A stretch of 64,000 nt of DNA, from positions 120,186 to 184,185 of the forward strand of contig JAEYWD010000062.1 of the NCBI GenBank assembly GCA_023429135.1, in the 5' to 3' direction. This document shows positions 44,115 to 53,898 of the stretch, piece after piece. Below the pieces are notes generated by a model. The model saw nothing but the letters and a program-made list of their open reading frames with translations, did no database searches and was not told the origin of the DNA. Source of the DNA: Bacteroidota bacterium. Lineage in GTDB: Bacteria; Bacteroidota; Bacteroidia; Bacteroidales; JAAUTT01. Within the stretch, counting starts at the first letter, position 1. Every line of letters starts with the position of its first letter. The position numbers and the translations under genes are program-made.

Positions 44115-45410
44115 TTAACCTTTTAGTTCTTTCAGCTTTTGGTTTACAATTTCAAGCTTATCGTTCATTTTTAAACGATAATACAATGCTTTTAACGTTT
44201 CCAGCGGTGAAATTTCTTTTGGATTCAGTTCGCTTGCTTTTTCCATGTAAGGAATTGCTTTTTTGAATTGTTCCTCAGCCGCAGCTTTTTTCTCCAAATA
44301 TTTCTTATTGTCGTTTTCATTAACAGCATCTTCCATCATCTTAACTGCAGAGTTATAATATACAACTGCAGCATTGTAATAAGCATCGAAATAAGTGGGA
44401 TCAATTTCAATTGACTTATTATAAGCAGCTATTGCATTATCTGCCTGTCCCATTTTATCGTAGAGGGTTCCTTCTGCAAAGTAAAATGACTTATTACCCG
44501 GATCGCTTGCTTTTGCTTTCGCCAGATATTCGAGAGCTTCTGCACTTTGTCCTTTAACCAGATAATAATTAATCAACTCTATTAAAATTGAAACGTTATC
44601 GGGATATTTCTGGAAGCCCTGTTGCAATGAAGCTAAAGCCTGAGCAGAATCTCCAGTGGCAGTATAAGCTTTGTTAAGGTCAAGATAGATCGATGGTGAG
44701 TTGTATTTCATATCGATTGCTTTCTTGAAATATTTAATTGCTTCGGCTGGTTTTCCAGCTTCCGAAGCCGTTACCCCGGTGTAATAAGTAATAAGAGTGT
44801 CCGATACATTTACAAGAGGATTTTCGCTGATTTCAACCATCGATTTGAAAGCTTCATGCGATTTGGCAAAATCCTTCAGGTTATATTCGTTTAAAGCCTG
44901 TTTTTCGAATTTGGTTTTAAGCTCCTTTAAACCTTCAGTAATTTTCTTTTTCGATTTACCATCCTTGTCAAGTTCAATTGCTTTGTTATAACTGTTTAAA
45001 GCTTCTTTCAATGGTTGAGGATGGATCACCTGTGTTTCCTGCCAGCTCTTAACGTTTCCGCCTTCAATATTAACAATAACTCTTTCATACACATACTGTT
45101 CCACAACAGCATTATTCATTTCTACTTTTTTAATTTCCTTAGGATCTTTATAAAAAAGTTTTAACTCGTGAACTGGCATTGCATTACGCAGCATTTGGGT
45201 ATTAACTTCAAAAATATCCTGGAAAGTTTTTGCTCTGTCAATCCATGTCTTTGGATCAGCTCCTTTCTTAGGATCCTGAATGGTCTGATCACTTTTTTGC
45301 ATTTTTTTCTCCAGAGCATTGTAATTCAGTCCAGCTCCCCCTTCGGTTTGGGCGATAAGGCTGATGAAGCTTGCTGCTATCAATGCCAATAACAATGATA
45401 TACGTTTCAT
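44115..45410 (-). CDS. Secreted TPR-repeat protein
   Basis: 431 residues. Signal peptide (MKRISLLLALIAASFISLIAQ). Tetratricopeptide units run from about 135 to 425; clear ones are PAEAIKYFKKAIDMKYNSPSIYLDLNKAY, QSAEALEYLAKAKASDPGNKSFYFAEGTLY and QADNAIAAYNKSIEIDPTYFDAYYNAAVVYY. Probably a periplasmic scaffold for protein interactions; no catalytic motif. It is encoded downstream of gyrA on the same strand (93-base gap) but has its own TAAATTTG-like box (45451-45458). Confidence 0.88.
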   Translation of the reverse strand: MKRISLLLALIAASFISLIAQTEGGAGLNYNALEKKMQKSDQTIQDPKKGADPKTWIDRAKTFQDIFEVNTQMLRNAMPVHELKLFYKDPKEIKKVEMNNAVVEQYVYERVIVNIEGGNVKSWQETQVIHPQPLKEALNSYNKAIELDKDGKSKKKITEGLKELKTKFEKQALNEYNLKDFAKSHEAFKSMVEISENPLVNVSDTLITYYTGVTASEAGKPAEAIKYFKKAIDMKYNSPSIYLDLNKAYTATGDSAQALASLQQGFQKYPDNVSILIELINYYLVKGQSAEALEYLAKAKASDPGNKSFYFAEGTLYDKMGQADNAIAAYNKSIEIDPTYFDAYYNAAVVYYNSAVKMMEDAVNENDNKKYLEKKAAAEEQFKKAIPYMEKASELNPKEISPLETLKALYYRLKMNDKLEIVNQKLKELKG

Positions 45411-45503
45411 GATGAGATGATTTTGGTTTAATTCGTTTTTAATCAGTGTGCAAATTTAAAAATTTTTATTTATTAATTTTCTTATACAAAAAAAAGGCCG
45501 AAA

Positions 45504-48011
45504 TTACTCTGAAGGCGTATTATTTTCGTTAATAGACTGACTATCACCAGAGTTATCTTCATGAATTTCTTCCGATTTAGCCACGTTTGTAACTGCTGCA
45601 ATGGCGTCGTTGTTTCTCAAATTGATAACTTTTACTCCCTGGGTTGCTCGTCCTGCAAGTCGGATGTCGGATATTGGAAGCCTTATCGTAATTCCCGATT
45701 TTGTGATAATCATAAGATCATCATTATCAGTTACCCCTTTAATGGCAATTAATTTACCGGTCTTCTCAGTAATATTCAGTGTTTTTACACCTTTACCGCT
45801 GCGGTGTGTAACACGGTAATCCTCAATCTTTGAGCGCTTACCATATCCTTTTTCAGCGATTACCAGAATTTCTGTTTGAGGATTATCAACACAAACAATT
45901 CCAATAACCATATCATCTTCATCCTCAGAAAGACGAATAGCCCGAACACCAGAAGCAGTTCTTCCTACGGCACGGATGGCACTTTCGTTGAAGCGGATAG
46001 CCCTTCCCGACCGGATCGCAACTAAAATTTCATTACTACCATCAGTTAATTTGGCATCAATCAGATTGTCACCATCCTTGACGGTAATGGCTACTATCCC
46101 ATTTTGTCGTGGTCTGGAGAAGTCTGATAACTCCATCTTTTTGATGATACCATTTTTTGTGCAGAGTACTACAAAATGGTTTTGAGTGTAGTCGGGATCA
46201 GCAAGGTTTTTAACATTGATAAAAGCACGCACGGCATCATCCTGATCGATATTCAGCATATTCTGAATAGCTCTTCCTTTCGAATCTTTTGTTCCTTCAG
46301 GCACGTCGTAAACTTTGAGCCAGAAGCATTTACCTTTTTCCGTAAAGAAAAGTATGTAGTTATGCATGGTGGCTGAAAACAAGTGCTCGAGGTAATCTTC
46401 ATCGCGGGTTCTACTGCCGCGGGAACCGACTCCTCCCCTGCTTTGGGTCCTGAATTCGGTTAATGGAGTACGTTTTATATAACCAAGATTGGAGATGGTA
46501 ATTACCATTTCATCGTCGGCATAAAAATCCTCCGGGTTGAATTCTTCGGCATTACGCACTATTTCGGTACGCCTTTCATCACCATATTTCTGTTTCAACT
46601 CGGCAAGTTCGTCTTTGATGATCTGCATTCTCAATTGTTCATCGGCCAAAATCTGACGTAGATATTCAATAAGTTTCATCAGCTCAGCATATTCCTCCTT
46701 GATCTTATCTCTTTCAAGACCAGTCAGTCTTTGCAGTCTCATTTCAAGAATTGCTTTAGCTTGAATTTCAGTCAGGTTAAAGGTCTGCATCAATCCGTCC
46801 TTAGCTTCGTCGGGAGTTTTTGAAGCACGGATAAGCGCTATTACTTCATCCAGATGATCCAAGGCTATCAGCAAACCTTCCAGGATATGGGCTTTCTTTT
46901 CGGCTTGATCCAGATCGTACTGGGTACGCTTAATCACCACTTCGTGCCGGTGCTGAACATAATAATGTATAAGCTGCTTGAGGTTGAGCGTTTTTGGACG
47001 GCCGTTCACCAATGCAATGTTGTTGACATTGAATGAATTCTGGAGCTGCGTATATTTGTAAAGATTGTTCAAAACAACATTAGCGCGGGCTTCTCTTTTC
47101 AGGATGATGACAATACGCATCCCTGAACGATCCGATTCGTCGTTGATATATGAAATCCCTTCAATTTTCTTTTCGTTGATAAGGTCGGCCGTTTTTTTAA
47201 TGAGTTCGGCTTTGTTGACCATGTAAGGAATTTCGGTAATGATAATTTTATCCCTGCCTGAAGAGGTCACTTCCACCTCAGAACGGGCTCGAACAACAAT
47301 ACGACCACGTCCGGTTTCATAAGCTTCTTTAACTCCCTGGTAACCATAGATAATAGCGCCTGTTGGAAAATCAGGAGCTTTAACATGTTTCATCAACTCT
47401 TCGATGGTAATTTCGTTGTTGTCGATATAGGCAACAATTGCATCGCAAACTTCCCTTAGATTGTGGGGAGGCATATTGGTTGCCATCCCTACGGCAATAC
47501 CCGAGGTACCATTTACCAAAAGATTGGGAACTTTTGCCGGGAGCACTTTTGGTTCTTCCAGTGAGTCGTCGAAGTTTAGCTGGAAATCGACCGTGTTTTT
47601 ATCAATATCAGCCAGCATTTCTTCTGCAATTTTGCGCATACGTGCTTCGGTATAACGCATTGCAGCAGGACTATCGCCGTCGACCGAGCCAAAGTTTCCC
47701 TGACCATCAACCATCATGTAGCGGAGAGACCAGGGCTGAGCCATACGAACCATAGCATCGTAAACGGAAGTATCACCATGCGGGTGATATTTACCAAGCA
47801 CCTCTCCTACAATTCTGGCGGATTTTTTATAAGGTCTGTTAGAAAATACACCTAGCTCAGACATTCCATATAAAACCCTCCGGTGAACTGGTTTAAGACC
47901 ATCCCTTACGTCGGGTAAAGCTCTGGAAACAATTACGGACATCGAATAGTCGATGTATGCCGATTTCATTTCCTCTTCAATATTAATTCGAATAATACGT
48001 TCTTCTTCCAT
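45504..48011 (-). CDS. gyrA: DNA gyrase subunit A
   Basis: 835 residues. The winged-helix/tower region has SRALPDVRDGLKPVHRRVLYGM; the catalytic Tyr is Y120 in SPAAMRYTEAR. The quinolone-determining loop is HGDTSVYDAMVRMAQPWSLRY, with Thr81 where E. coli has Ser83 and Asp85 kept. The C-terminal beta-pinwheel carries the GyrA box as QSRGGVG, which separates it from ParC. An acidic C-terminal tail follows. It cuts and rejoins DNA with GyrB to introduce negative supercoils. Divergent from clpC with a 212-base gap. Confidence 0.97.
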   Translation of the reverse strand: MEEERIIRINIEEEMKSAYIDYSMSVIVSRALPDVRDGLKPVHRRVLYGMSELGVFSNRPYKKSARIVGEVLGKYHPHGDTSVYDAMVRMAQPWSLRYMMVDGQGNFGSVDGDSPAAMRYTEARMRKIAEEMLADIDKNTVDFQLNFDDSLEEPKVLPAKVPNLLVNGTSGIAVGMATNMPPHNLREVCDAIVAYIDNNEITIEELMKHVKAPDFPTGAIIYGYQGVKEAYETGRGRIVVRARSEVEVTSSGRDKIIITEIPYMVNKAELIKKTADLINEKKIEGISYINDESDRSGMRIVIILKREARANVVLNNLYKYTQLQNSFNVNNIALVNGRPKTLNLKQLIHYYVQHRHEVVIKRTQYDLDQAEKKAHILEGLLIALDHLDEVIALIRASKTPDEAKDGLMQTFNLTEIQAKAILEMRLQRLTGLERDKIKEEYAELMKLIEYLRQILADEQLRMQIIKDELAELKQKYGDERRTEIVRNAEEFNPEDFYADDEMVITISNLGYIKRTPLTEFRTQSRGGVGSRGSRTRDEDYLEHLFSATMHNYILFFTEKGKCFWLKVYDVPEGTKDSKGRAIQNMLNIDQDDAVRAFINVKNLADPDYTQNHFVVLCTKNGIIKKMELSDFSRPRQNGIVAITVKDGDNLIDAKLTDGSNEILVAIRSGRAIRFNESAIRAVGRTASGVRAIRLSEDEDDMVIGIVCVDNPQTEILVIAEKGYGKRSKIEDYRVTHRSGKGVKTLNITEKTGKLIAIKGVTDNDDLMIITKSGITIRLPISDIRLAGRATQGVKVINLRNNDAIAAVTNVAKSEEIHEDNSGDSQSINENNTPSE

Positions 48012-48157
48012 TCGTAAAAATTTGTTTTCGCTTATAAATCAAGCATATACAATATATCCAAAGTTTACTAAAGTAGGTATTTTTTCCCTAACTGAGGCTA
48101 ATTGCGAAACTAATTTATTAACATCTTATTGTTTAAAATTGCGAACTTTTTTGTTAC

Positions 48158-48176
48158 TATATTTGTATTAGATTTG
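48158..48176 (+). promoter_or_regulatory. Candidate -7 boxes for clpC
   Basis: TATATTTG (48158-48165) and TAGATTTG (48169-48176) both match TAnnTTTG. Neither has a TTTG at the ideal 19-21 base distance, so the choice between them is open. No CtsR-type operator was recognised. Confidence 0.4.
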
Positions 48177-48223
48177 TAATTTAGATACAACGAAATTGCT
48201 TCGAAATTTAAGAAAGGCATTTT

Positions 48224-50767
48224 ATGGATGCAAAATTTTCACAACGCATTAAAGACGTATTGAATTATAGCCGTGAGGAAGCTTTACGTCTTGGGCATAA
48301 TACCATTTCCACTGAACATCTTTTTTTGGGCATTTTACGCGACGGAGAGGGTGATGCTATCGAGGTACTGTTATCGCTTGGAGCTGACTTGTATGAAATT
48401 CGGAAAACTATTGAGACCAGAATAAAACCCGAAAAATATATTCCTGTTAAAGAAAACGATAACATACCTTTATTAAAGTCGGCCGACAGGGTTTTAAAAT
48501 TAGTACATCTTGAAGCGCGTTCGTTCAAATCGGAGTTTGTGGATACCGGTCATTTATTGCTTGCCATCCTGAAGGATGAAAAAGCTTTTGTTACCCAAGT
48601 TTTAAACGAGTTAAACATTGATTATTTTACTGTGAAAGAAGAATTAGAAAGTTATGATATAGAATCCCGTTCAGACTTTCCCGGAGGAGGAAATGAAGAC
48701 GATGATGATGATGCCCGGGGTGGCCAGTTTGGTCAGAATAAGCCCGGAAGTGGAGCACCCCAGCCTGGGAAATCGGGATCGGAAACACCGGTACTCGACA
48801 ATTTTGGTGTTGATTTAACCAAAGCTGCCGAAGAAAACAGGCTTGATCCCATTGTAGGCCGTGAAAAGGAAATAGAGCGTTTGGCTCAGATTCTCAGCCG
48901 TCGTAAGAAAAACAACCCGATTCTCATTGGAGAGCCTGGTGTTGGTAAATCGGCGATTGTTGAAGGGCTTGCTCTTAGAATTATTCAGCGTAAAGTTTCC
49001 CGCGTTTTGTTCGGGAAACGAGTTGTAACTCTTGATCTGGCATCTATTGTAGCTGGTACAAAATACCGCGGACAATTTGAGGAGCGGATGAAAGCCATCC
49101 TTAACGAATTGGCAAAAAACAATAATGTGATTTTGTTTATCGACGAAATTCACACGATTGTTGGAGCAGGTGGTGCCACCGGATCGCTTGATGCTGCCAA
49201 TATGTTGAAACCGGCCCTCGCCCGTGGCGAAATCCAATGCATTGGAGCAACCACCCTGGACGAATATCGCCAGCATATCGAAAAAGACGGAGCTTTGGAA
49301 CGCCGATTCCAGAAAGTAATGGTTGAACCGACTTCTGCCGAGGAGACTGTTGAAATTCTGAATAATATTAAGGAGCGCTACGAAGAACATCATAATGTTT
49401 TTTACACTCCTGAAGCAGTTCAGGCGTGCGTAAAGCTCACAGAAAGATATATCTCCGACAGACATTTACCCGATAAGGCAATTGATGCTTTAGATGAATC
49501 GGGCTCCCGTGTTCATATTTCGAATATTGTAGTTCCCGAGAGAATTCTTGATCTTGAAAAACATATCGAAGAAGCTAAGAAAGAAAAAATAAAAGCCGTT
49601 AAAAATCAGAATTTTGAAAAGGCCGCAAGCTTCCGTGATAAAGAAAAGGAACTACTTGAACGTCTAGAAGACGAGAAAGTTAAATGGGAAAAAGAATTAG
49701 CTAAAAACCGTGTAACTGTTGATGAAGAAAAAGTAGCCGAAGTGGTAGCCATGATGACCGGTGTACCGGTTCAACGTATTGCTCAGGCTGAAGGTATCCG
49801 GTTGCTTAAGATGCATGAAACCATTAAAGGCAGTGTAATCGGTCAGGATGAAGCTATTGAAAAGGTTGTAAAGAGTATTCAGCGTAACCGCGCAGGTCTG
49901 AAAGATCCTAACAAACCCATAGGAACATTTATTTTCCTTGGTCCTACCGGCGTTGGTAAAACACAATTGGCAAAAGTTTTAGCAAGATATTTGTTCGATT
50001 CTACCGATAACCTGATTCGTATCGACATGAGCGAATATATGGAGAAATTTAGTGTATCCCGACTTGTAGGAGCGCCTCCGGGTTATATTGGTTACGAAGA
50101 AGGTGGTCAGTTGACCGAAAAAGTTCGCCGCAGACCCTATTCGGTTGTACTGCTCGATGAAATAGAAAAAGCACATCCGGATGTGTTTCATATTTTGCTG
50201 CAGGTGCTCGATGAAGGCCAGTTAACTGATAGTTTGGGTCGTCGTGTCGATTTTAAGAATACTATTATTATTATGACATCGAATATTGGTACCCGCCAGT
50301 TAAAGGATTTCGGACAAGGTGTAGGTTTTAATACCGCAGCTAAACAAGCGCAGAATAACGAATATGCTAAAAGCGTAATTCAAAGTGCCTTAAAGAAAGC
50401 TTTTGCACCTGAATTCCTGAACCGTATTGATGACGTTATCATGTTTAATACCTTATCCAAAGCAGAGATCTTTAAGATTATCGATATTGAATTAAAGGGG
50501 TTGTTCGATAGAGTTACGGCATTGGGATATCAGATCAAAATTTCACCTTCTGCAAAAGAATTCCTCACCGATAAAGGATTCGATATCAACTTTGGTGCAC
50601 GGCCTTTGAAGAGAGCAATTCAGAAATATCTTGAAGATCCTATGGCTGAAGTAATTATCAAATCATCTATTGTCGAAGGTGATGTAATTAACGTAGGCTA
50701 TAATAAGAAAAAAGAAAACCTGAGCATTAAAGTCTCAAAAGGACATATGGAAGTTGAAGAGAATTAA
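48224..50767 (+). CDS. clpC: ClpC-type AAA+ ATPase of the Clp protease
   Basis: 847 residues. An N-domain with two Clp repeats (FSQRIKDVLNYSREEALRLGHN, then LKSADRVLKLVHLEA) is followed by a Gly/Asp-rich linker (about 150-185). AAA-1 has Walker A GEPGVGKS near 236-243 and Walker B FIDEIH. The M-domain contains a UVR-like FEKAASFRDKEKELLERLEDEK. AAA-2 has GPTGVGKT near 572-579 and SEYMEKFSVSRLVGAPPGYIGYEEGG. It unfolds substrates for ClpP. Two full ATPase domains and the short M-domain indicate ClpC rather than ClpB. Confidence 0.96.
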   Translation: MDAKFSQRIKDVLNYSREEALRLGHNTISTEHLFLGILRDGEGDAIEVLLSLGADLYEIRKTIETRIKPEKYIPVKENDNIPLLKSADRVLKLVHLEARSFKSEFVDTGHLLLAILKDEKAFVTQVLNELNIDYFTVKEELESYDIESRSDFPGGGNEDDDDDARGGQFGQNKPGSGAPQPGKSGSETPVLDNFGVDLTKAAEENRLDPIVGREKEIERLAQILSRRKKNNPILIGEPGVGKSAIVEGLALRIIQRKVSRVLFGKRVVTLDLASIVAGTKYRGQFEERMKAILNELAKNNNVILFIDEIHTIVGAGGATGSLDAANMLKPALARGEIQCIGATTLDEYRQHIEKDGALERRFQKVMVEPTSAEETVEILNNIKERYEEHHNVFYTPEAVQACVKLTERYISDRHLPDKAIDALDESGSRVHISNIVVPERILDLEKHIEEAKKEKIKAVKNQNFEKAASFRDKEKELLERLEDEKVKWEKELAKNRVTVDEEKVAEVVAMMTGVPVQRIAQAEGIRLLKMHETIKGSVIGQDEAIEKVVKSIQRNRAGLKDPNKPIGTFIFLGPTGVGKTQLAKVLARYLFDSTDNLIRIDMSEYMEKFSVSRLVGAPPGYIGYEEGGQLTEKVRRRPYSVVLLDEIEKAHPDVFHILLQVLDEGQLTDSLGRRVDFKNTIIIMTSNIGTRQLKDFGQGVGFNTAAKQAQNNEYAKSVIQSALKKAFAPEFLNRIDDVIMFNTLSKAEIFKIIDIELKGLFDRVTALGYQIKISPSAKEFLTDKGFDINFGARPLKRAIQKYLEDPMAEVIIKSSIVEGDVINVGYNKKKENLSIKVSKGHMEVEEN

Positions 50768-50783
50768 TTATTAACACATAAAA

Positions 50784-50820
50784 TAAAAAACCTCTGGAGA
50801 TTGCTTCAGAGGTTTTTATT
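50784..50820 (+). terminator. clpC terminator
   Basis: AAAAACCTCTG pairs with CAGAGGTTTTT (11 bp) with a 10-base loop and T-rich tail, 17 bases after the stop. Confidence 0.92.
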
Positions 50821-51089
50821 TTATTATAAGTGATCGGAAATTCGACGAACCAATAATCCACTGCTACATGGCTGCTAAGCTGCAGAGCAGTGAACCTATT
50901 TGTAGACATTCAGTTATGAAATCTTTTAGCCGCATCGCGGTGACCTATATCTTTCCAAATTATTCCGACTGATCTGGATGAAAAATAGATAGCGAGCTTT
51001 ATGCAACTTCTAAGAGGTTGATGAGAATCGATTATCCATCTGGTCTCCAATAGTGTAACGCCTACAGCGTTGTTGGTCCACCGCTAAAT
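50821..51089. repeat. Gene-free spacer with repeat-like hairpins
   Basis: No ORF. It holds a short CCGC/GCGG stem (50930-50940) and an AACGC/GCGTT stem (51057-51071), both in sequence more GC-rich than the neighbours. The style matches dispersed intergenic repeat remnants of environmental Bacteroidota genomes. Together with the terminator before it, this fills the 322-base clpC-rimO gap. No promoter is needed because rimO points away. Confidence 0.4.
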
Positions 51090-52400
51090 TCAGATCACCT
51101 CCCCAAAAAGGTCATATTCAGTTGCATCAGTAATTTTAACATTATAAAAGTTCCCGGCAATCAGTTTTATATCTTTTTTTTCAATCAATACTTCATTATC
51201 AACTTCGGGAGAGTCGAATTCAGTACGTCCGATATAAAACTCCTCCTCCTCCCTATCCACAATCACCCTGAAAGTTGAACCAACCTTTGCCTGGTTATGC
51301 TGTAAAGAAATTTCCTGCTGAATATCCATTAACTCCTCCACACGGGCTTCTTTGACTTTTTCAGGAACATTGTCCTTAAATTGTCTGTGTGCATGGGTAT
51401 TCTCTTCGTGAGAATAAGGGAAAATACCTAAGCGGTCGAAACGCGCTTCCTGAATAAAGGACTTCAACTCCTCAAAGTCAGCTTCCGTTTCTTCGGGAAA
51501 GCCAGTGAGTAAAGTTGTGCGGATGGCAATACCTTTAACTTCGGCCTTGAGCTTTGCAATAAGCTTCACAATTTCATCCTTGCTTGAACTACGGCGCATT
51601 TTCAGTAGCACCGAATTGGAAATATGCTGAACCGGAATATCCAGGTATTTACAAACCTTGGGATTGTTTTTGATTTCCAGAATCAAATCCTCAGGAAATT
51701 TATGAGGATAAGCATAATGCAGACGAATCCATGCAATCCCCTCAATTTTCGATAACTCCTGAATAAGCTTTGTAATTTCCTGCTTTTTATAAAGATCAAG
51801 ACCATAATATGTTAGGTCCTGAGCAATCAGGATCAGTTCCTTTACTCCTTTAGCGGCAAGCTGGGCAGCTTCGGCAGTCAGCTCTTCGATTGGTCGCGAA
51901 ATATGTTTTCCGCGAATCAACGGAATAGCGCAGAAAGCACATGTACGGTCACACCCTTCCGACACTTTTAAATAAGCGAAGTGGGGTAAGGTAGTCTGCT
52001 TGCGGCTTCCAATAAGTTCATTGCGATATTCTGTTCCGAGCACTTTCAACACCTGAGGCAAAGAATTTACACCAAAAAACTGGTTTACTTCAGGAATTTC
52101 CTTTTCAAGATCTTTTTTATAACGTTCAGCCAAACAGCCTATTACATATAAATTTTCAATTTTGCCTTTAACCTTTGCTTTTGCAAATTGCAAAATAGTA
52201 TCCACTGATTCTTCTTTTGCATCTTTGATAAAGCCGCAAGTGTTAATTATCACCGTCTTAGCCTTTGTGGATGAAGAGTCGTGCATCAGTGTAAACCCGG
52301 ATGCTTCGAGTTGGCCCATCAGCTTTTCGGAGTCTACCAGGTTTTTGGAGCATCCTAAAGTAACGAGATTTATAAGTTTTCGTTTGGTATTATATGCCAT
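51090..52400 (-). CDS. rimO: Ribosomal protein S12 methylthiotransferase
   Basis: 436 residues. The N-terminal UPF0004 domain has cluster Cys residues C17 (LGCSKN), C55 (NTCGF) and C89 (IGCLAERY). The radical-SAM motif is GCDRTCAFC (C150, C154, C157), followed by IPLIRGKHISRP. A C-terminal TRAM domain ends at residue 436. It adds a methylthio group to Asp88 of S12. Downstream of ftsY on the same strand with 96 bases between. Confidence 0.96.
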   Translation of the reverse strand: MAYNTKRKLINLVTLGCSKNLVDSEKLMGQLEASGFTLMHDSSSTKAKTVIINTCGFIKDAKEESVDTILQFAKAKVKGKIENLYVIGCLAERYKKDLEKEIPEVNQFFGVNSLPQVLKVLGTEYRNELIGSRKQTTLPHFAYLKVSEGCDRTCAFCAIPLIRGKHISRPIEELTAEAAQLAAKGVKELILIAQDLTYYGLDLYKKQEITKLIQELSKIEGIAWIRLHYAYPHKFPEDLILEIKNNPKVCKYLDIPVQHISNSVLLKMRRSSSKDEIVKLIAKLKAEVKGIAIRTTLLTGFPEETEADFEELKSFIQEARFDRLGIFPYSHEENTHAHRQFKDNVPEKVKEARVEELMDIQQEISLQHNQAKVGSTFRVIVDREEEEFYIGRTEFDSPEVDNEVLIEKKDIKLIAGNFYNVKITDATEYDLFGEVI

Positions 52401-52496
52401 TAATGGTCAAGTGTGAGGTGTGAAATATGAAGTATAAATGAGTCCATAGCCGATAGCTGATGGACCATAGAAAACAGCCAAAATGCAAAAAGCTTA

Positions 52497-53456
52497 TTAC
52501 ATTTCGGTGAAAAGGGAATTTACAAATTCGGTTTTATTAAAGAGAAGGAGGTCGTCCATAGTTTCGCCCACGCCAATATAGCGCACTGGAATCTTGAACT
52601 GATCGGAAATACCTATTACCACTCCCCCTTTGGCTGTTCCATCGAGTTTTGTGAGTGCCATAGCAGTAACATCAGTCGCCAGGGTGAATTGCTTGGCCTG
52701 TTCGAAGGCATTCTGGCCTGTGGAACCATCCAAAATAAGGAGAACTTCATGTGGGGCATCCGGAACAACCTTTTGCATCACCTTTTTGATTTTGCTCAAC
52801 TCATTCATCAGGTTTACCTTGTTATGAAGACGACCAGCAGTGTCGATAATCACCACATCGGCGTCGTTTGCAACGGCAGAATTCAAGGTATCGAAAGCTA
52901 CAGAAGCTGGATCTGCACCCATAGTTTGTTTCACAATTTCAACACCAACACGCTGCGACCATATAACAAGCTGATCGATAGCAGCAGCTCGGAAAGTATC
53001 AGCAGCACCCAGATAAACTTTTTTTCCCGCTTTTTTGAAATTATAGGCCAGTTTCCCGATGGTGGTAGTTTTACCAACACCATTCACCCCAACTACCATA
53101 ATCACGTAAGGCTTTTTGGTTAACAGAGAGGCAAAATCAGAAACATCAGTAGTATTATTTTCGTTCAGAAGACGTGCAATTTCTTCTTTAAGTATGCCGT
53201 TTAATTCATTAGTGCTCATATATTTATCACGAGAAACCCTTTCTTCAATCCGACGAATAATTTTCAGGGTTGTTTCAACACCAACATCAGAAGTTATCAG
53301 GACCTCCTCCAGGTTATCCAGAACCTCGTCGTCGACTTTCGATTTACCAACTATAGCACGGGAAATTTTTTTAAGAACACTATCCTTGGTTTTTTCGAGA
53401 CCTTTGTCCAGCGTTTCCTTTTCTTTTTTCGGGCGGGAAAAAAAGTTAAATGCCAT
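52497..53456 (-). CDS. ftsY: Signal recognition particle receptor FtsY
   Basis: 319 residues. A short charged A-region, then the helical N domain (VLDNLEEVLITSDVGVETTLKII) and the GTPase G domain: G1 GVNGVGKTT (G123-T131), DTFRAAAIDQL, DTAGRLHN (G3), TKLDGTAKGG (G4) and GVGETMDDLL. It binds the Ffh-nascent chain complex at the membrane for co-translational targeting. It has a strong ribosome-binding site, AGGAGG, 7 bases before the ATG. A terminator separates it from the ribosomal protein genes upstream. Confidence 0.97.
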   Translation of the reverse strand: MAFNFFSRPKKEKETLDKGLEKTKDSVLKKISRAIVGKSKVDDEVLDNLEEVLITSDVGVETTLKIIRRIEERVSRDKYMSTNELNGILKEEIARLLNENNTTDVSDFASLLTKKPYVIMVVGVNGVGKTTTIGKLAYNFKKAGKKVYLGAADTFRAAAIDQLVIWSQRVGVEIVKQTMGADPASVAFDTLNSAVANDADVVIIDTAGRLHNKVNLMNELSKIKKVMQKVVPDAPHEVLLILDGSTGQNAFEQAKQFTLATDVTAMALTKLDGTAKGGVVIGISDQFKIPVRYIGVGETMDDLLLFNKTEFVNSLFTEM

Positions 53457-53463
53457 TTTTTAT

Positions 53464-53469
53464 CCTCCT
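53464..53469 (-). promoter_or_regulatory. Strong Shine-Dalgarno of ftsY
   Basis: AGGAGG on the minus strand, 7 bases before the ftsY ATG. Perfect Shine-Dalgarno sites are uncommon in Bacteroidota, so this one stands out and fixes the start. Confidence 0.8.
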
Positions 53470-53475
53470 ATAATA

Positions 53476-53513
53476 GAAAAAAAGCCTTCTCCCATAGAAG
53501 AAAGCTTTTCTGT
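53476..53513 (-). terminator. Terminator between DUF4295 and ftsY
   Basis: An AAAAGC...GCTTTT stem continues as CTTCT/AGAAG past a 2-base bulge. On the minus strand it is followed by a run of eight T. It lies 23 bases after the DUF4295 stop. Confidence 0.75.
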
Positions 53514-53535
53514 ACTTATATAATTCCAATCAAAT

Positions 53536-53694
53536 TTATTTTTTAGCGAGGAAGTCTTTTACTTCTTCAGTAGGAACGATTTCTTCAACGAAACCGTACG
53601 ATCCGGTTTTTTCGGATTTAACCATTTTAATAACTTTAGCAACTCCTTTACCTACACCTTTTTGTTTCAGCGTTGCAACTACTTTCTTTGCCAT
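53536..53694 (-). CDS. DUF4295 small ribosome-associated-type protein
   Basis: 52 residues: begins MAKKVVATLKQKGVGKGVAK and ends EEVKDFLAKK, with SEKTGSYGFVEE in the middle. This is the DUF4295 family, a tiny basic protein found almost only in Bacteroidota and always encoded beside rpmG. The start lies 9 bases after the L33 stop, so it is in the rpmB-rpmG operon. Its role in the ribosome or translation is unproven. Confidence 0.88.
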   Translation of the reverse strand: MAKKVVATLKQKGVGKGVAKVIKMVKSEKTGSYGFVEEIVPTEEVKDFLAKK

Positions 53695-53703
53695 AGTCTA
53701 GAA

Positions 53704-53886
53704 TTATTTAATTTCTTTATGAACTGTTACTTTCTTGAGAATTGGGTTATATTTTTTCAATTCCAAACGCTCAGTAGTATTTTTTTTGTTTTTGGTTGTG
53801 ATATAACGGGAAGTTCCTGGCATTCCACTGTCTTTGTGCTCAGTGCATTCCATAATAACCTGAACCCTGTTTCCTTTTTTTGCCAT
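53704..53886 (-). CDS. rpmG: 50S ribosomal protein L33
   Basis: 60 residues: MAKKGNRVQVIMECTEHKDSG, RYITTKNKKNTTERLELKKYNP. It has only one Cys and no CxxC pairs, so it is the zinc-independent form. Second gene of rpmB-rpmG-DUF4295, 12 bases after L28. Confidence 0.97.
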   Translation of the reverse strand: MAKKGNRVQVIMECTEHKDSGMPGTSRYITTKNKKNTTERLELKKYNPILKKVTVHKEIK

Positions 53887-53898
53887 GATGATAAATTT

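Noticed and set aside
48815..49465. 216-codon minus-strand ORF inside clpC
   Set aside because: It is a shadow of the conserved AAA-1 coding region, with no family features and no promoter.
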